A stretch of 64,000 nt of DNA. Source: Ornithinibacillus californiensis (GTDB lineage Bacteria; Bacillota; Bacilli; Bacillales; Amphibacillaceae). Below are positions 32,398-42,581 of this stretch, one piece after another. The stretch is from contig NZ_LDUE01000036.1 in assembly GCF_001038485.1 (NCBI RefSeq), positions 1-64,000 of the forward strand, read 5' to 3'. The position numbers were made by a program, and so were the translations under genes. Within the stretch, counting starts at the first letter, position 1, and each line of letters opens with the position of its first letter. The notes beneath the pieces were generated by a model. That model did no database searches and was not told where the DNA came from. It was given only the letters and a program-made list of their open reading frames with translations.

Positions 32398-33153
32398 ATG
32401 GAACAAACAGCACGTTACAAGAAAAACTACCATGTAGACTTAGGAGACGTTGATTTTAAAAAGGAATTACGACTTAGTACGCTATATAATTATTTTCAAG
32501 ATGTTGCTAATTTAGCCGCTGAAAACCTTGGCGTAGGAATTAATCAATTGCTGGAGAATTATGGCGTCGCCTTTGTACTCATTAGAATCCGCGTAGACAT
32601 CATCCGTAACCCGAAGCTAGACGAAGAAATCACGATTGAAACTTGGCCACTTAAACCTGGGAAGCTTGAATTTGAACGTGATTATCTTGTATATGATCAT
32701 CAAGGAGAAGTAATAGCGCGAGCTGTATCCGTTTGGGTAATTATGGATTTAAAGAAACGTCGTTTAAAACGTAGTGATGCCATTAATCTAGAGTATCCGG
32801 AACTTATTGAAGATAGAGCGATTGATGTTTCCTTAGGGAAAATTAAAGCTACAGAGAACTTAGAAACTGCCTATCATAAAACGATCGGGTATAGCGATAT
32901 TGATTTCAATGGACATCTAAATAACTCACGATATGTGGATTATATGATGGATTGCTTCCAATTAGCTGAGCATGAGAAATACCATACAAATTCTATAGAA
33001 GTGAACTACTTAAATGAAGCTTTACCTGGAGATACACTAATAATCAAGAAGGATTTATCAAGTCTCGGTCAGAACCTAATCGTTGTAGAAGGGGTTAGGG
33101 AATCCGATGAAAAAGTAGTATTTCGTTCACAAGTGAAAATAGAGGAAAATTAA
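32398..33153 (+). CDS. acyl-ACP thioesterase
   Basis: 251 residues, a double hotdog fold of the FatA/FatB-type family. The second hotdog starts near residue 158, and DIDFNGHLNNSRYVDYM contains the D-x-N-x-H catalytic set. The N-terminal YHVDLGDVDFKKELRLSTL is typical of bacterial members. It hydrolyses acyl-ACP, releasing free fatty acids and influencing membrane composition. AGGAGAG precedes ATG 32398. It appears monocistronic between two terminators. Confidence 0.9.
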   Translation: MEQTARYKKNYHVDLGDVDFKKELRLSTLYNYFQDVANLAAENLGVGINQLLENYGVAFVLIRIRVDIIRNPKLDEEITIETWPLKPGKLEFERDYLVYDHQGEVIARAVSVWVIMDLKKRRLKRSDAINLEYPELIEDRAIDVSLGKIKATENLETAYHKTIGYSDIDFNGHLNNSRYVDYMMDCFQLAEHEKYHTNSIEVNYLNEALPGDTLIIKKDLSSLGQNLIVVEGVRESDEKVVFRSQVKIEEN

Positions 33154-33159
33154 ATGAAT

Positions 33160-33200
33160 GGAATTGGAAAGGTCTAATTTTAGCCTTTCTAATTCCTTTT
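33160..33200 (+). terminator. terminator of the thioesterase gene
   Basis: GGAATT-G-GAAAGG pairs with CCTTTC-T-AATTCC across an 11-base loop, followed by TTTT. Confidence 0.85.
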
Positions 33201-33208
33201 GTATCCTA

Positions 33209-33223
33209 ATGAAAACGCTACCC
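33209..33223 (+). promoter_or_regulatory. putative cre (CcpA) site before the amylase gene
   Basis: ATGAAAACGCTACCC matches the cre consensus WTGNAANCGNWNNCA at all but the last position. It lies about 50 bases upstream of the amylase start, a sensible position for carbon catabolite repression. Confidence 0.5.
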
Positions 33224-33275
33224 AAAAATAGATGAATAAGATAGAATGGTCTAGAAAACAACAGGGGGGTAAAGG

Positions 33276-34808
33276 ATGAGAAAAATATTAACTGCTTTCA
33301 TCACGCTCATACTAATTTGTAACATCATTATACCAGTACATGCAGAAGAAAAAGATACATGGGAAGATGAAATGATTTATTTTATAATGACCGATCGCTT
33401 CCATAATGGAGATACCTCTAATGACTATCAAGTGGATCTTAATGACCCACGTGCTTATCATGGTGGAGATTTCCAAGGGATTATTGAAAAACTAGACTAT
33501 ATTCAAGAAATGGGGTTTACCGCTATTTGGCTAACACCAATTGTTAAAAATGAACCAAAAGGCTACCACGGCTATTGGACAGAAGATTTTTATGAAGTGG
33601 AAGAGCACTTTGGAACATTGGAGGAATTTAAAACGTTAGTACAAGAAGCGCATGAACGCGATATCAAAATAATCCTTGACCTTGTGGTAAACCATACTGG
33701 TTATCAGCATCCATGGCTTACTGATCCAGACAAACAGGATTGGTTCCATGAAGATCAAACCATCCTTGATTGGGATAATCAAGAAAATGTAGAAAATGGT
33801 AGATTAGCGGGATTACCTGATTTAGCACAAGAAAATCCGGAAACACGGAAGTACCTATTGGATATGGCAAAATGGTGGATAGAAGAAACAGATATTGATG
33901 GCTATCGTCTAGACACTGTGAAACATGTACCGAAGGATTTTTGGGAGCAATTTGCGACTGAAGTGAAGTCTGTAAAAGAGGATTTCTTTTTAATAGGAGA
34001 AGTTTGGCATAGTGACCCAACTTATGTGGCAGATTACGCAAAAACTGGAATTGACTCATTTGTAGATTATCCATTTTTCAATGAAGCAACACGTATATTC
34101 AGCAATGCTGATCAGCGAATTGGACGATACATGCATGGGATATGGGAAAGAAATCAGACGTTGTATGAAAATCCATATATTCTTGGCAACTTTATAGATA
34201 ATCATGATAATAAGCGTTTTACTCGTTTAGTCTTGGAAAATAACGAAGATCCAGCAACGCGTTTGAAGCTAGCTTTAGCATATATGTACACGGCACCAGG
34301 GATTCCTATTGTCTACTACGGGACAGAAATTGCTATGGATGGTGGGGAAGATCCGGATAACCGCCACCTGATGGAGTTCCAAGATCATGAAATAATTTCC
34401 TATATTTCTACACTAGGTGAGATGAGACAGGAGAATCCTGCTTTAACAAAAGGTGATTTTGTGATGCTAGTCGACCAAATAGGTACCTCTGTATTTTCAC
34501 GAACGTATGAGGATGAGCAACTTTTAATCGCGATTAATAATACGGTAGAAGACCAAGAGGTTGTCCTTACCGATGAAGAATTACCAACCATTAGTAAGCT
34601 AGTCGCTAAACTAGGGGAGGAATCTATCTCGAAAAATGAAGAGGGCTATGTACTTCATCTACCGAAGGAATCGGCTGAGATTTATGTAGTAGAAGAAGTA
34701 GAGCAGGACGAAACAACTACAGATTATACGATTTGGTACGCCATTACTATTGCAGGCGTTGTTGCTTTACTTGGTATTTGGTTTGTTATCCGTAAGCGTA
34801 AAGCATAA
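33276..34808 (+). CDS. membrane-anchored extracellular alpha-amylase (GH13)
   Basis: 510 residues. A signal peptide (1-23, ending VHA) leads a GH13 barrel with LVVNHTGY, the nucleophile Asp in DGYRLDTVKHV, the acid/base Glu in FLIGEVWH, and FIDNHDNKR. A small beta domain follows, then a C-terminal membrane helix (IWYAITIAGVVALLGIWFVI) with a basic RKRKA tail: a simple membrane anchor rather than LPxTG. It should degrade starch at the outer face of the membrane, providing maltodextrins for the importer encoded at 36900-40573. GGGGGGT precedes ATG 33276, and a cre-like site lies upstream. Confidence 0.92.
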   Translation: MRKILTAFITLILICNIIIPVHAEEKDTWEDEMIYFIMTDRFHNGDTSNDYQVDLNDPRAYHGGDFQGIIEKLDYIQEMGFTAIWLTPIVKNEPKGYHGYWTEDFYEVEEHFGTLEEFKTLVQEAHERDIKIILDLVVNHTGYQHPWLTDPDKQDWFHEDQTILDWDNQENVENGRLAGLPDLAQENPETRKYLLDMAKWWIEETDIDGYRLDTVKHVPKDFWEQFATEVKSVKEDFFLIGEVWHSDPTYVADYAKTGIDSFVDYPFFNEATRIFSNADQRIGRYMHGIWERNQTLYENPYILGNFIDNHDNKRFTRLVLENNEDPATRLKLALAYMYTAPGIPIVYYGTEIAMDGGEDPDNRHLMEFQDHEIISYISTLGEMRQENPALTKGDFVMLVDQIGTSVFSRTYEDEQLLIAINNTVEDQEVVLTDEELPTISKLVAKLGEESISKNEEGYVLHLPKESAEIYVVEEVEQDETTTDYTIWYAITIAGVVALLGIWFVIRKRKA

Positions 34809-34815
34809 ATGATAT

Positions 34816-34856
34816 AGGGACTGAATCAGCAGTAATTGCTGTTCAGTCCCTAATTT

Positions 34857-34857
<1 letters not shown>
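34816..34857. terminator. bidirectional terminator between two amylase-family genes
   Basis: AGGGACTGAA-T-CAGCA pairs with TGCTG-T-TCAGTCCCT across a GTAAT loop, followed by AATTTTTA. It lies between convergent genes. Confidence 0.85.
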
Positions 34858-36674
<1,817 letters not shown>

Positions 36675-36733
36675 TTATTAGCAAAGTGTTATGCTATAAA
36701 TCTTTTTACTAGTATAACAAAATATCAAAAGTT

Positions 36734-36872
36734 TGTAAGCGTTACCTTGATTGATAGAATAATTATTTTGCTGTTTTATGAAAAGGGTTGCATAAATCTA
36801 TAAAACTTGTATAATGAAGTAGAAATGATTTGTGCAAACGTTTTCCTAAAGCGTTTTGTGCAAACGTTATCA
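36734..36872. promoter_or_regulatory. mdxE promoter with three cre/LacI-type operators
   Basis: TTGCAT (36788-36793) and TATAAT (36810-36815), with a 16-base spacer, form a good promoter for mdxE. TGCAAACGTTATCA (36859-36872) matches the cre core; TGTAAGCGTTACCT (36734-36747) and TGCAAACGTTTTCC (36833-36846) match with one or two changes. Two sites lie just downstream of the -10, suited to roadblock repression. CcpA and the LacI-family protein encoded at 44940 are the natural candidates; which binds which site is inferred. Confidence 0.6.
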
Positions 36873-36899
36873 CAACATCCTTTTGGGGGGTAAATTACA

Positions 36900-38192
36900 A
36901 TGAAAAAATGGTTAGGATTATTTGTTGCTTTAGTACTAGCCCTAGTGCTTGCAGCATGTGGACCTGAAGAAGTGAAAGAGTCAGGAGATACTAATAATGA
37001 CTCAACTTCAACAGATAACGGAGAAACTGCAGAAGGCGAAATGCCTGAAAAACCAGAAAGTCTAACAATCTGGGTGAATGCAGAAGAAAAGCAAGAAAAT
37101 GCAGTGAAACAAATTACAGATAAGTATACAGCGGAAACTGGTATTGCAGTTGAACTAGTTCCAATTAATATGCTTGACCAAGTAGAGAAGCTTGACGTTG
37201 AAGGACCTGCAGGAAATGGTCCAGACATTATTTTCCAACCACATGACCGTATCGGTGACCTTGCAATGCGTGGTTTGGTTGATCCAGTAGATTTAAGTGA
37301 TGTTGAATCTGAGTACACAGATATTGCATTAGAAGCAGTAACATACGATGGCGACTACTGGGGTGCTCCAGCAGTTATGGAAACTTATGCAATGTACTAC
37401 AATAAATCTTTAACTGATGCTCCAGAAACAATGGAAGACATCATGGCAGTAGCAGCAGACTTTACAGATGCTAGCCAAGATAAATATGGTTTCCTAATGG
37501 AAGCTGCTAACTTCTACTTCGTATATCCATTCTTCTCTGGATATGGTGCTTACGTATTTGCTAACGATGGTGAAAACTATGACATCGCTGATGTTGGTTT
37601 AGCAAATGATGGTGCAAAAGAAGGTGGAGACCTAGTTCAATCTTGGTTCAACAATGGATATATTCCACAAGATTTAACACCTGATATTATGAACGGTCTA
37701 TTTAAAGAAGGTAAAGTAGCTACAGTATTAAACGGTCCTTGGATGGTTCGTGAATACCAAGAAGCTCTTGGTGAAGACTTAGGTGTTGTGCCTCTTCCAC
37801 TTCTTGATAATGGTGAAAATCCTAAATCATTTGTAGGGGTAAAATCTTACATGCTTTCTTACTACTCTGACAACAAAGAGTGGGCTACTGATTTAATGAA
37901 GTTTATTACAAACGAAGAAAATTCAATGGTTTACTATGAAGTTGCTGGGGAAATTCCTCCACGTCATGACGCAGTAGAAAACCCAATCATCGCTGACGAT
38001 GAAATTTACTCTGCATTTGCTGAGCAAACTACTTATGGTGAGCCAATGCCTAACGTACCAGCAATGCAACAAGTATGGGAGCCAATCAACAATGCACTAA
38101 ACTTTATCTCTAAAGGTGAGCCTGTTGATGAAGTAATGGACGAAGCTGTAGAAATGATTCTAAGCAATATTGAAGCTTCTGGTGCTAACTAA
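36900..38192 (+). CDS. mdxE: maltodextrin ABC transporter substrate-binding lipoprotein
   Basis: 430 residues. The lipoprotein signal peptide ends at LAACG, so Cys about residue 20 is the lipidated anchor, followed by an acidic linker. The rest is an extracellular solute-binding protein family 1 fold (LTIWVNAEEKQENAVKQI, PDIIFQPHDRIGDLA, VATVLNGPWMV), similar to MalE/MdxE. It delivers maltodextrins to the permease pair that follows. GGGGGGT precedes ATG 36900. A weak hairpin between it and mdxF could give excess binding protein. Confidence 0.92.
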   Translation: MKKWLGLFVALVLALVLAACGPEEVKESGDTNNDSTSTDNGETAEGEMPEKPESLTIWVNAEEKQENAVKQITDKYTAETGIAVELVPINMLDQVEKLDVEGPAGNGPDIIFQPHDRIGDLAMRGLVDPVDLSDVESEYTDIALEAVTYDGDYWGAPAVMETYAMYYNKSLTDAPETMEDIMAVAADFTDASQDKYGFLMEAANFYFVYPFFSGYGAYVFANDGENYDIADVGLANDGAKEGGDLVQSWFNNGYIPQDLTPDIMNGLFKEGKVATVLNGPWMVREYQEALGEDLGVVPLPLLDNGENPKSFVGVKSYMLSYYSDNKEWATDLMKFITNEENSMVYYEVAGEIPPRHDAVENPIIADDEIYSAFAEQTTYGEPMPNVPAMQQVWEPINNALNFISKGEPVDEVMDEAVEMILSNIEASGAN

Positions 38193-38208
38193 TAATAGAT
38201 TTTAAGGT

Positions 38209-38233
38209 ATATGGGGGCTTCGTGCTCCCATAT
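38209..38233 (+). terminator. intercistronic hairpin between mdxE and mdxF
   Basis: ATATGGG-G-GC and GC-T-CCCATAT pair around TTCGT, without a strong T-tract. It probably stabilises the mdxE message or partly terminates it, raising binding-protein output over permease. Confidence 0.6.
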
Positions 38234-38426
38234 CCTATTTCACTACCTTTTCAGAAAATACTAGTTTATTAGTTTATAACTAACAAGAATCACATCAAGT
38301 TACGTACAGAAATTTTAGCAAGAAATAGAATCGATACCGTTAAAATTTTCACGTATGAAGTATAAAGAAAACTAATCGATTCGCCAAAGAGAGGTGAATA
38401 ACAAGTTTTCTAAGGAGGAAACAAAC

Positions 38427-39725
38427 ATGGCACAGAAACAAGAAAAGAGGAAAACCGGATTAAGCCAACCTCGAAATATTGCTACACTGTTATCTGTCAT
38501 TGTTCCAGGATTAGGGCAGCTATACAATCGTAGAATACTAAAAGGATTGATCTTTCTGATCGTAACGATATCCTTCTTGGTCGCTACATGGGACTACTTA
38601 GATATCGGTATTTGGGGATTGTTTACATTAGGGACGATTCCACGTGAGCACCATTCGATACAACTGTTATTACAAGGACTCATCTCATTAATTGTATTGT
38701 TCTTTGGAATTATAATTTATATCTATAATATTCGTGATGCAAGGAAGGATGCAATTGCAAGAGAAGAAGGAAGAAAAAAACCTTCCCTACTAAAAGGAAT
38801 GCTAGATTTTTATGACGGTGGATTCCCGTATTTCATGATTATTCCTGGTTTAATTATGCTTGTATTCATCGTAGTATTACCACTACTATTTATGCTTGCT
38901 TTAGCGTTTACCGATTATAATCAATACAATGCACCACCTCGTAATCTATTATCTTGGGTAGGCTTTGATAACTTTGTAGATTTAGTGAATATCGGTGTTT
39001 GGAAAGATACCTTCTTTAGCGTATTTACCTGGACGATCGTATGGACAGTTGTTGCTACTACATTACAAATCGTCCTCGGATTTTTCTTAGCAATGTTAGT
39101 AAATGACAAGCGTGTTAAGTTTAAACGAACTATTCGTACCGTACTTATTTTACCTTGGGCTGTACCGGCGTTCGTTTCTATCTTAATCTTCTCCGCTTTA
39201 TTTAACCCAACGTTTGGGGCGATTAACCGTGATATCTTAAGTCAGTTTGAAATTATGATTCCTTGGTTATCGGATCCATTCTGGGCAAAAGTTGCACTTA
39301 TTATGATTCAAACTTGGCTTGGTTTCCCGTTTGTGTTTGCCTTGTTTACTGGAGTACTCCAAAGTGTTCCAGCCGATATGTATGAAGCAGCTGATGTTGA
39401 CGGTGGTTCTCGCTGGCAAAAGTTACGCCACATTACATTACCACACGTACTATATGCAACTGCACCACTACTAATCATGCAATATGCTGGTAACTTTAAT
39501 AACTTTAATATTATTTATCTATTTAATGAAGGTAACCCTGCTGTCCGCGGACAAAATGCTGGTGGAACCGACATTCTAATCTCTTGGGTTTACAAATTAA
39601 CATTTGAGACGAATAACTACAATATGGCAGCAGCGATTACGATTATTATGGGACTTCTCGTTATGGGATTTGCATTCTTCCAATTCAGAAAAACTGCGGC
39701 ATTTAAAGAGGAGGGACGTTACTAA
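38427..39725 (+). CDS. mdxF: maltodextrin ABC transporter permease MdxF/MalF
   Basis: 432 residues. Two extra N-terminal helices (about 20-105, with SVIVPGLGQLYNRRILKG) precede the usual six-helix core. The permease signature EAADVDGGSRWQKLRHITLP contacts the ATPase. ATG 38427 follows AAGGAGGAAAC; an in-frame GTG at 38394 is less likely. The TAATG overlap with mdxG shows tight coupling. No ATPase gene is present in this locus, so a shared MsmX-type ATPase elsewhere is presumably used. Confidence 0.92.
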   Translation: MAQKQEKRKTGLSQPRNIATLLSVIVPGLGQLYNRRILKGLIFLIVTISFLVATWDYLDIGIWGLFTLGTIPREHHSIQLLLQGLISLIVLFFGIIIYIYNIRDARKDAIAREEGRKKPSLLKGMLDFYDGGFPYFMIIPGLIMLVFIVVLPLLFMLALAFTDYNQYNAPPRNLLSWVGFDNFVDLVNIGVWKDTFFSVFTWTIVWTVVATTLQIVLGFFLAMLVNDKRVKFKRTIRTVLILPWAVPAFVSILIFSALFNPTFGAINRDILSQFEIMIPWLSDPFWAKVALIMIQTWLGFPFVFALFTGVLQSVPADMYEAADVDGGSRWQKLRHITLPHVLYATAPLLIMQYAGNFNNFNIIYLFNEGNPAVRGQNAGGTDILISWVYKLTFETNNYNMAAAITIIMGLLVMGFAFFQFRKTAAFKEEGRY

Positions 39726-40573
39726 TGGCTATGAGACGTAAAACAAAATCAAAAATTGAGGTAGCGTTCATCTATATCTTTTTCTTAATTATGTTTGTGA
39801 TTATCGGTTATCCATTGTTCTGGGCAGTGATGATGAGTATAAACCCTGGCACAAATATGCTAGTAACGGATTTATTCCCAGATAGTCCAACCTTAGAGCA
39901 TTATAAGTGGTTGTTCACGGATCCAAACAGTGATTATCTAACTTGGTACAAAAATAGTTTGTTTGTAGCAGTCTTGAACGCTGTTGGTTCTGTTGTAATC
40001 ACATCATTAATTGCGTATGCTTTTTCACGATATAAGTTTATTGGTCGTAAGTATGGTTTATATATGTTCCTATTACTACAAATGTTCCCAGCACTTATGG
40101 GGATGGTAGCTCTATATATTCTATTAAATACAATTGGCTTGACTGATTCACTTTGGGGATTGCTAATCATCTACCTAGGTGGACAAATTCCATTTAATGC
40201 TTGGTTAGTGAAAGGGTATTTCGATACAATTCCGAAAGAACTAGATGAAGCAGCAAAAATTGACGGTGCTGGACACCTACGAATTTTCTGGACCATCATG
40301 CTTCCGTTAGCGAAGCCAATCTTGGCGGTTGTTGCGTTGTTCAACTTCATGGCACCATTCATGGACTTCTTGCTACCAAGAATCGTATTAACAAGTCCAG
40401 AAAACTATACACTAGCACTTGGTCTTTACAACTTTATTAATGACCAGTTCTCTACTAACTTTACAAGATTCGCAGCCGGCGCAATCCTAATCGCCCTACC
40501 AATCGCACTTGTATTCTTAGTACTACAACGTTACCTAATCTCTGGATTAACTTCCGGAGCGACAAAAGGATAA
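39725..40573 (+). CDS. mdxG: maltodextrin ABC transporter permease MdxG/MalG
   Basis: 282 residues with six membrane helices and the conserved cytoplasmic loop ELDEAAKIDGAGHLRIFWTI. It forms the translocation pore with MdxF. It starts one base before the end of mdxF (TAATG). It ends with SGLTSGATKG, typical of MalG-type permeases. A GC-rich palindromic element lies between it and the glucosidase gene downstream. Confidence 0.92.
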   Translation: MAMRRKTKSKIEVAFIYIFFLIMFVIIGYPLFWAVMMSINPGTNMLVTDLFPDSPTLEHYKWLFTDPNSDYLTWYKNSLFVAVLNAVGSVVITSLIAYAFSRYKFIGRKYGLYMFLLLQMFPALMGMVALYILLNTIGLTDSLWGLLIIYLGGQIPFNAWLVKGYFDTIPKELDEAAKIDGAGHLRIFWTIMLPLAKPILAVVALFNFMAPFMDFLLPRIVLTSPENYTLALGLYNFINDQFSTNFTRFAAGAILIALPIALVFLVLQRYLISGLTSGATKG

Positions 40574-40638
40574 TAAATATGATGAGGCTAAGACATAGCT
40601 AAAATAAAGGTCTTTTAATAAGGACAATGAACATTATC

Positions 40639-40772
40639 AGCCCCGGAAATATACGGAGACTCCTGCGGGATAAAAGGCATCGGTGAGACCCCGCAAGAGC
40701 GATAGCTCTGAGGAGGCTCACCAGCCGCCCGCGGAAAGCGCAGTATATTTCCGGGGCGGGTTATATGCACTA
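40639..40772 (+). repeat. GC-rich palindromic dispersed element, copy 2
   Basis: It opens with CCCCGGAAATATACGGAGAC and ends with TATATTTCCGGGGCGGGTTA, forming inverted ends, with GAGGCTCACCAGCCGCCCGC inside. It is inverted relative to copy 1 (5327-5460) and parallel to copy 3 (48291-48489). The centre (GCGATAGCTC, short) differs between copies. It lies in the 294-base gap between mdxG and the GH13 glucosidase gene. Confidence 0.85.
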
Positions 40773-40867
40773 GCTAATTGTTTAAATACACCTTTGTTAG
40801 TAATAGACTTATGTCTGTCTCTTTTTTTGTAAAACAACCAGAATAATTATAAGCAAGGAGAATTCTT

Positions 40868-42523
40868 ATGAACAAAGTATGGTGGAAGGAAGCCGTAGCA
40901 TACCAAGTATATCCACGGAGCTTCATGGATTCCAATGGAGATGGCATCGGCGATATTCAAGGCGTAATCTCTAAACTAGACTATATAAAAGACCTAGGAA
41001 TAGACGTTATTTGGATGAGCCCAATCTATAAATCTCCTAACGATGATAATGGCTATGATATCAGTGACTACCAAGATATCATGGATGAGTTCGGTACGAT
41101 GGAAGACTTCGATTTACTTCTTGCTGAGGTACATCGTAGAGATATGAAATTAATTATGGATTTAGTTATTAACCATACATCAGACGAACACCCATGGTTT
41201 ATTGAATCACGTAGTTCCAAAGATAATCCATACAGAGATTACTATATCTGGCATCCAGGTAAAGAAGGAAAAGAACCAAATAATTGGGAATCAATCTTTG
41301 GTGGTTCGGCATGGAAATACGATGAGAAAACCAAAGAATACTTCATGCATGTTTTCTCAAGCAAGCAACCAGATTTAAACTGGGAAAACCCATTGGTACG
41401 TAATGAATTATACAAAATGGTTAACTGGTGGCTGGACAAAGGAATTGATGGCTTCCGAGTAGATGCCATTTCTCATATTAAAAAGGTTCCTGGTTTTCCT
41501 GATATGCCAAATCCGGATAACTTGAAATATGTTCCATCCTATGAGGGGCACATGAACCGTGACGGTATTCATGTTTTCTTAGAGGAATTAAAACAAAATA
41601 CCTTTGCGAACTATGACATCATGACGGTTGGAGAAGCAAATGGTGTAAGCCTTGAACAAGCGGATGATTGGGTCGGAGAAAAGAATGGCAAGTTCGATAT
41701 GATTTTCCAATTTGAGCATCTGGGCCTTTGGAGAAAAGAAACAGAAAATGGTATTGATTTACCAGCGTTGAAGAAGACGTTGACCAAATGGCAAAAAGGA
41801 TTAGATGGAACTGGTTGGAATGCTTTGTTCTTAGAGAACCATGATCAACCCCGTTCGGTATCTACCTGGGGCAATGATGGAGAATTTCTTGTAGAGTCAG
41901 CTAAAGCGTTAGCAACGATGTATTTCTTAATGCATGGCACACCGTTTATTTATCAAGGACAAGAAATTGGAATGACGAACGTCCAATTCCCTTCTATTGA
42001 CGATTATGATGATGTTGGGATGAGAAATTACTATGATAATGAATTGGAAAAAGGAACACCTGTGGAAGAAGTTATGGAAGTAATTTGGAAGACAGGCCGT
42101 GATAATTCCAGAACACCAATGCAATGGACTACGGATAAGAATGGTGGATTTAGTACAGGTAATCCGTGGATGAAAGTAAATCCTAATTACACAGAAATCA
42201 ATGTCGAAGCAGAAATGAAGAATCCCGATTCAATTTATCATTATTATAAGAAGCTTATTCAATTAAGAAAAGAGTTTGAAGTTCTTGTTTATGGTAGCTA
42301 TGATATTACGATGGAAGACCATGATCAGATTTATGCATATACAAGAAAATTCGGTGACGAGATGACGTTAATTGTAACGAATCTATTTGCTGAGGAAACA
42401 GAATTAACGTTACCAAAAGAATTAGATGGTATGAGCAAGGAACTACTCCTTAGCAACTATGACAGTAATGATGAAAATAGATTGAAACCTTATGAGGCTC
42501 GCGTATATAAATTAGTGAAATAG
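40868..42523 (+). CDS. malL: alpha-glucosidase/oligo-1,6-glucosidase (GH13_31)
   Basis: 551 residues, cytoplasmic. The GH13_31 catalytic set is nucleophile Asp199 in GFRVDAIS, acid/base Glu256 in TVGEANG, and Asp326 in ENHDQPR; DSNGDGIGD near the N-terminus is the calcium-loop-like motif. The residue after the nucleophile is Ala200, where isomaltase-type enzymes usually have Val and alpha-1,4-preferring enzymes Ala or Thr, so a maltose/maltodextrin preference is likely. AAGGAGAA precedes ATG 40868. It lies in the mdx locus, processing imported oligosaccharides. Confidence 0.9.
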   Translation: MNKVWWKEAVAYQVYPRSFMDSNGDGIGDIQGVISKLDYIKDLGIDVIWMSPIYKSPNDDNGYDISDYQDIMDEFGTMEDFDLLLAEVHRRDMKLIMDLVINHTSDEHPWFIESRSSKDNPYRDYYIWHPGKEGKEPNNWESIFGGSAWKYDEKTKEYFMHVFSSKQPDLNWENPLVRNELYKMVNWWLDKGIDGFRVDAISHIKKVPGFPDMPNPDNLKYVPSYEGHMNRDGIHVFLEELKQNTFANYDIMTVGEANGVSLEQADDWVGEKNGKFDMIFQFEHLGLWRKETENGIDLPALKKTLTKWQKGLDGTGWNALFLENHDQPRSVSTWGNDGEFLVESAKALATMYFLMHGTPFIYQGQEIGMTNVQFPSIDDYDDVGMRNYYDNELEKGTPVEEVMEVIWKTGRDNSRTPMQWTTDKNGGFSTGNPWMKVNPNYTEINVEAEMKNPDSIYHYYKKLIQLRKEFEVLVYGSYDITMEDHDQIYAYTRKFGDEMTLIVTNLFAEETELTLPKELDGMSKELLLSNYDSNDENRLKPYEARVYKLVK

Positions 42524-42581
42524 GTAGTTTTATTGAGGCTAATTGTAAGTTTCACCAATACTATTCTATAGGAGGTATAAC

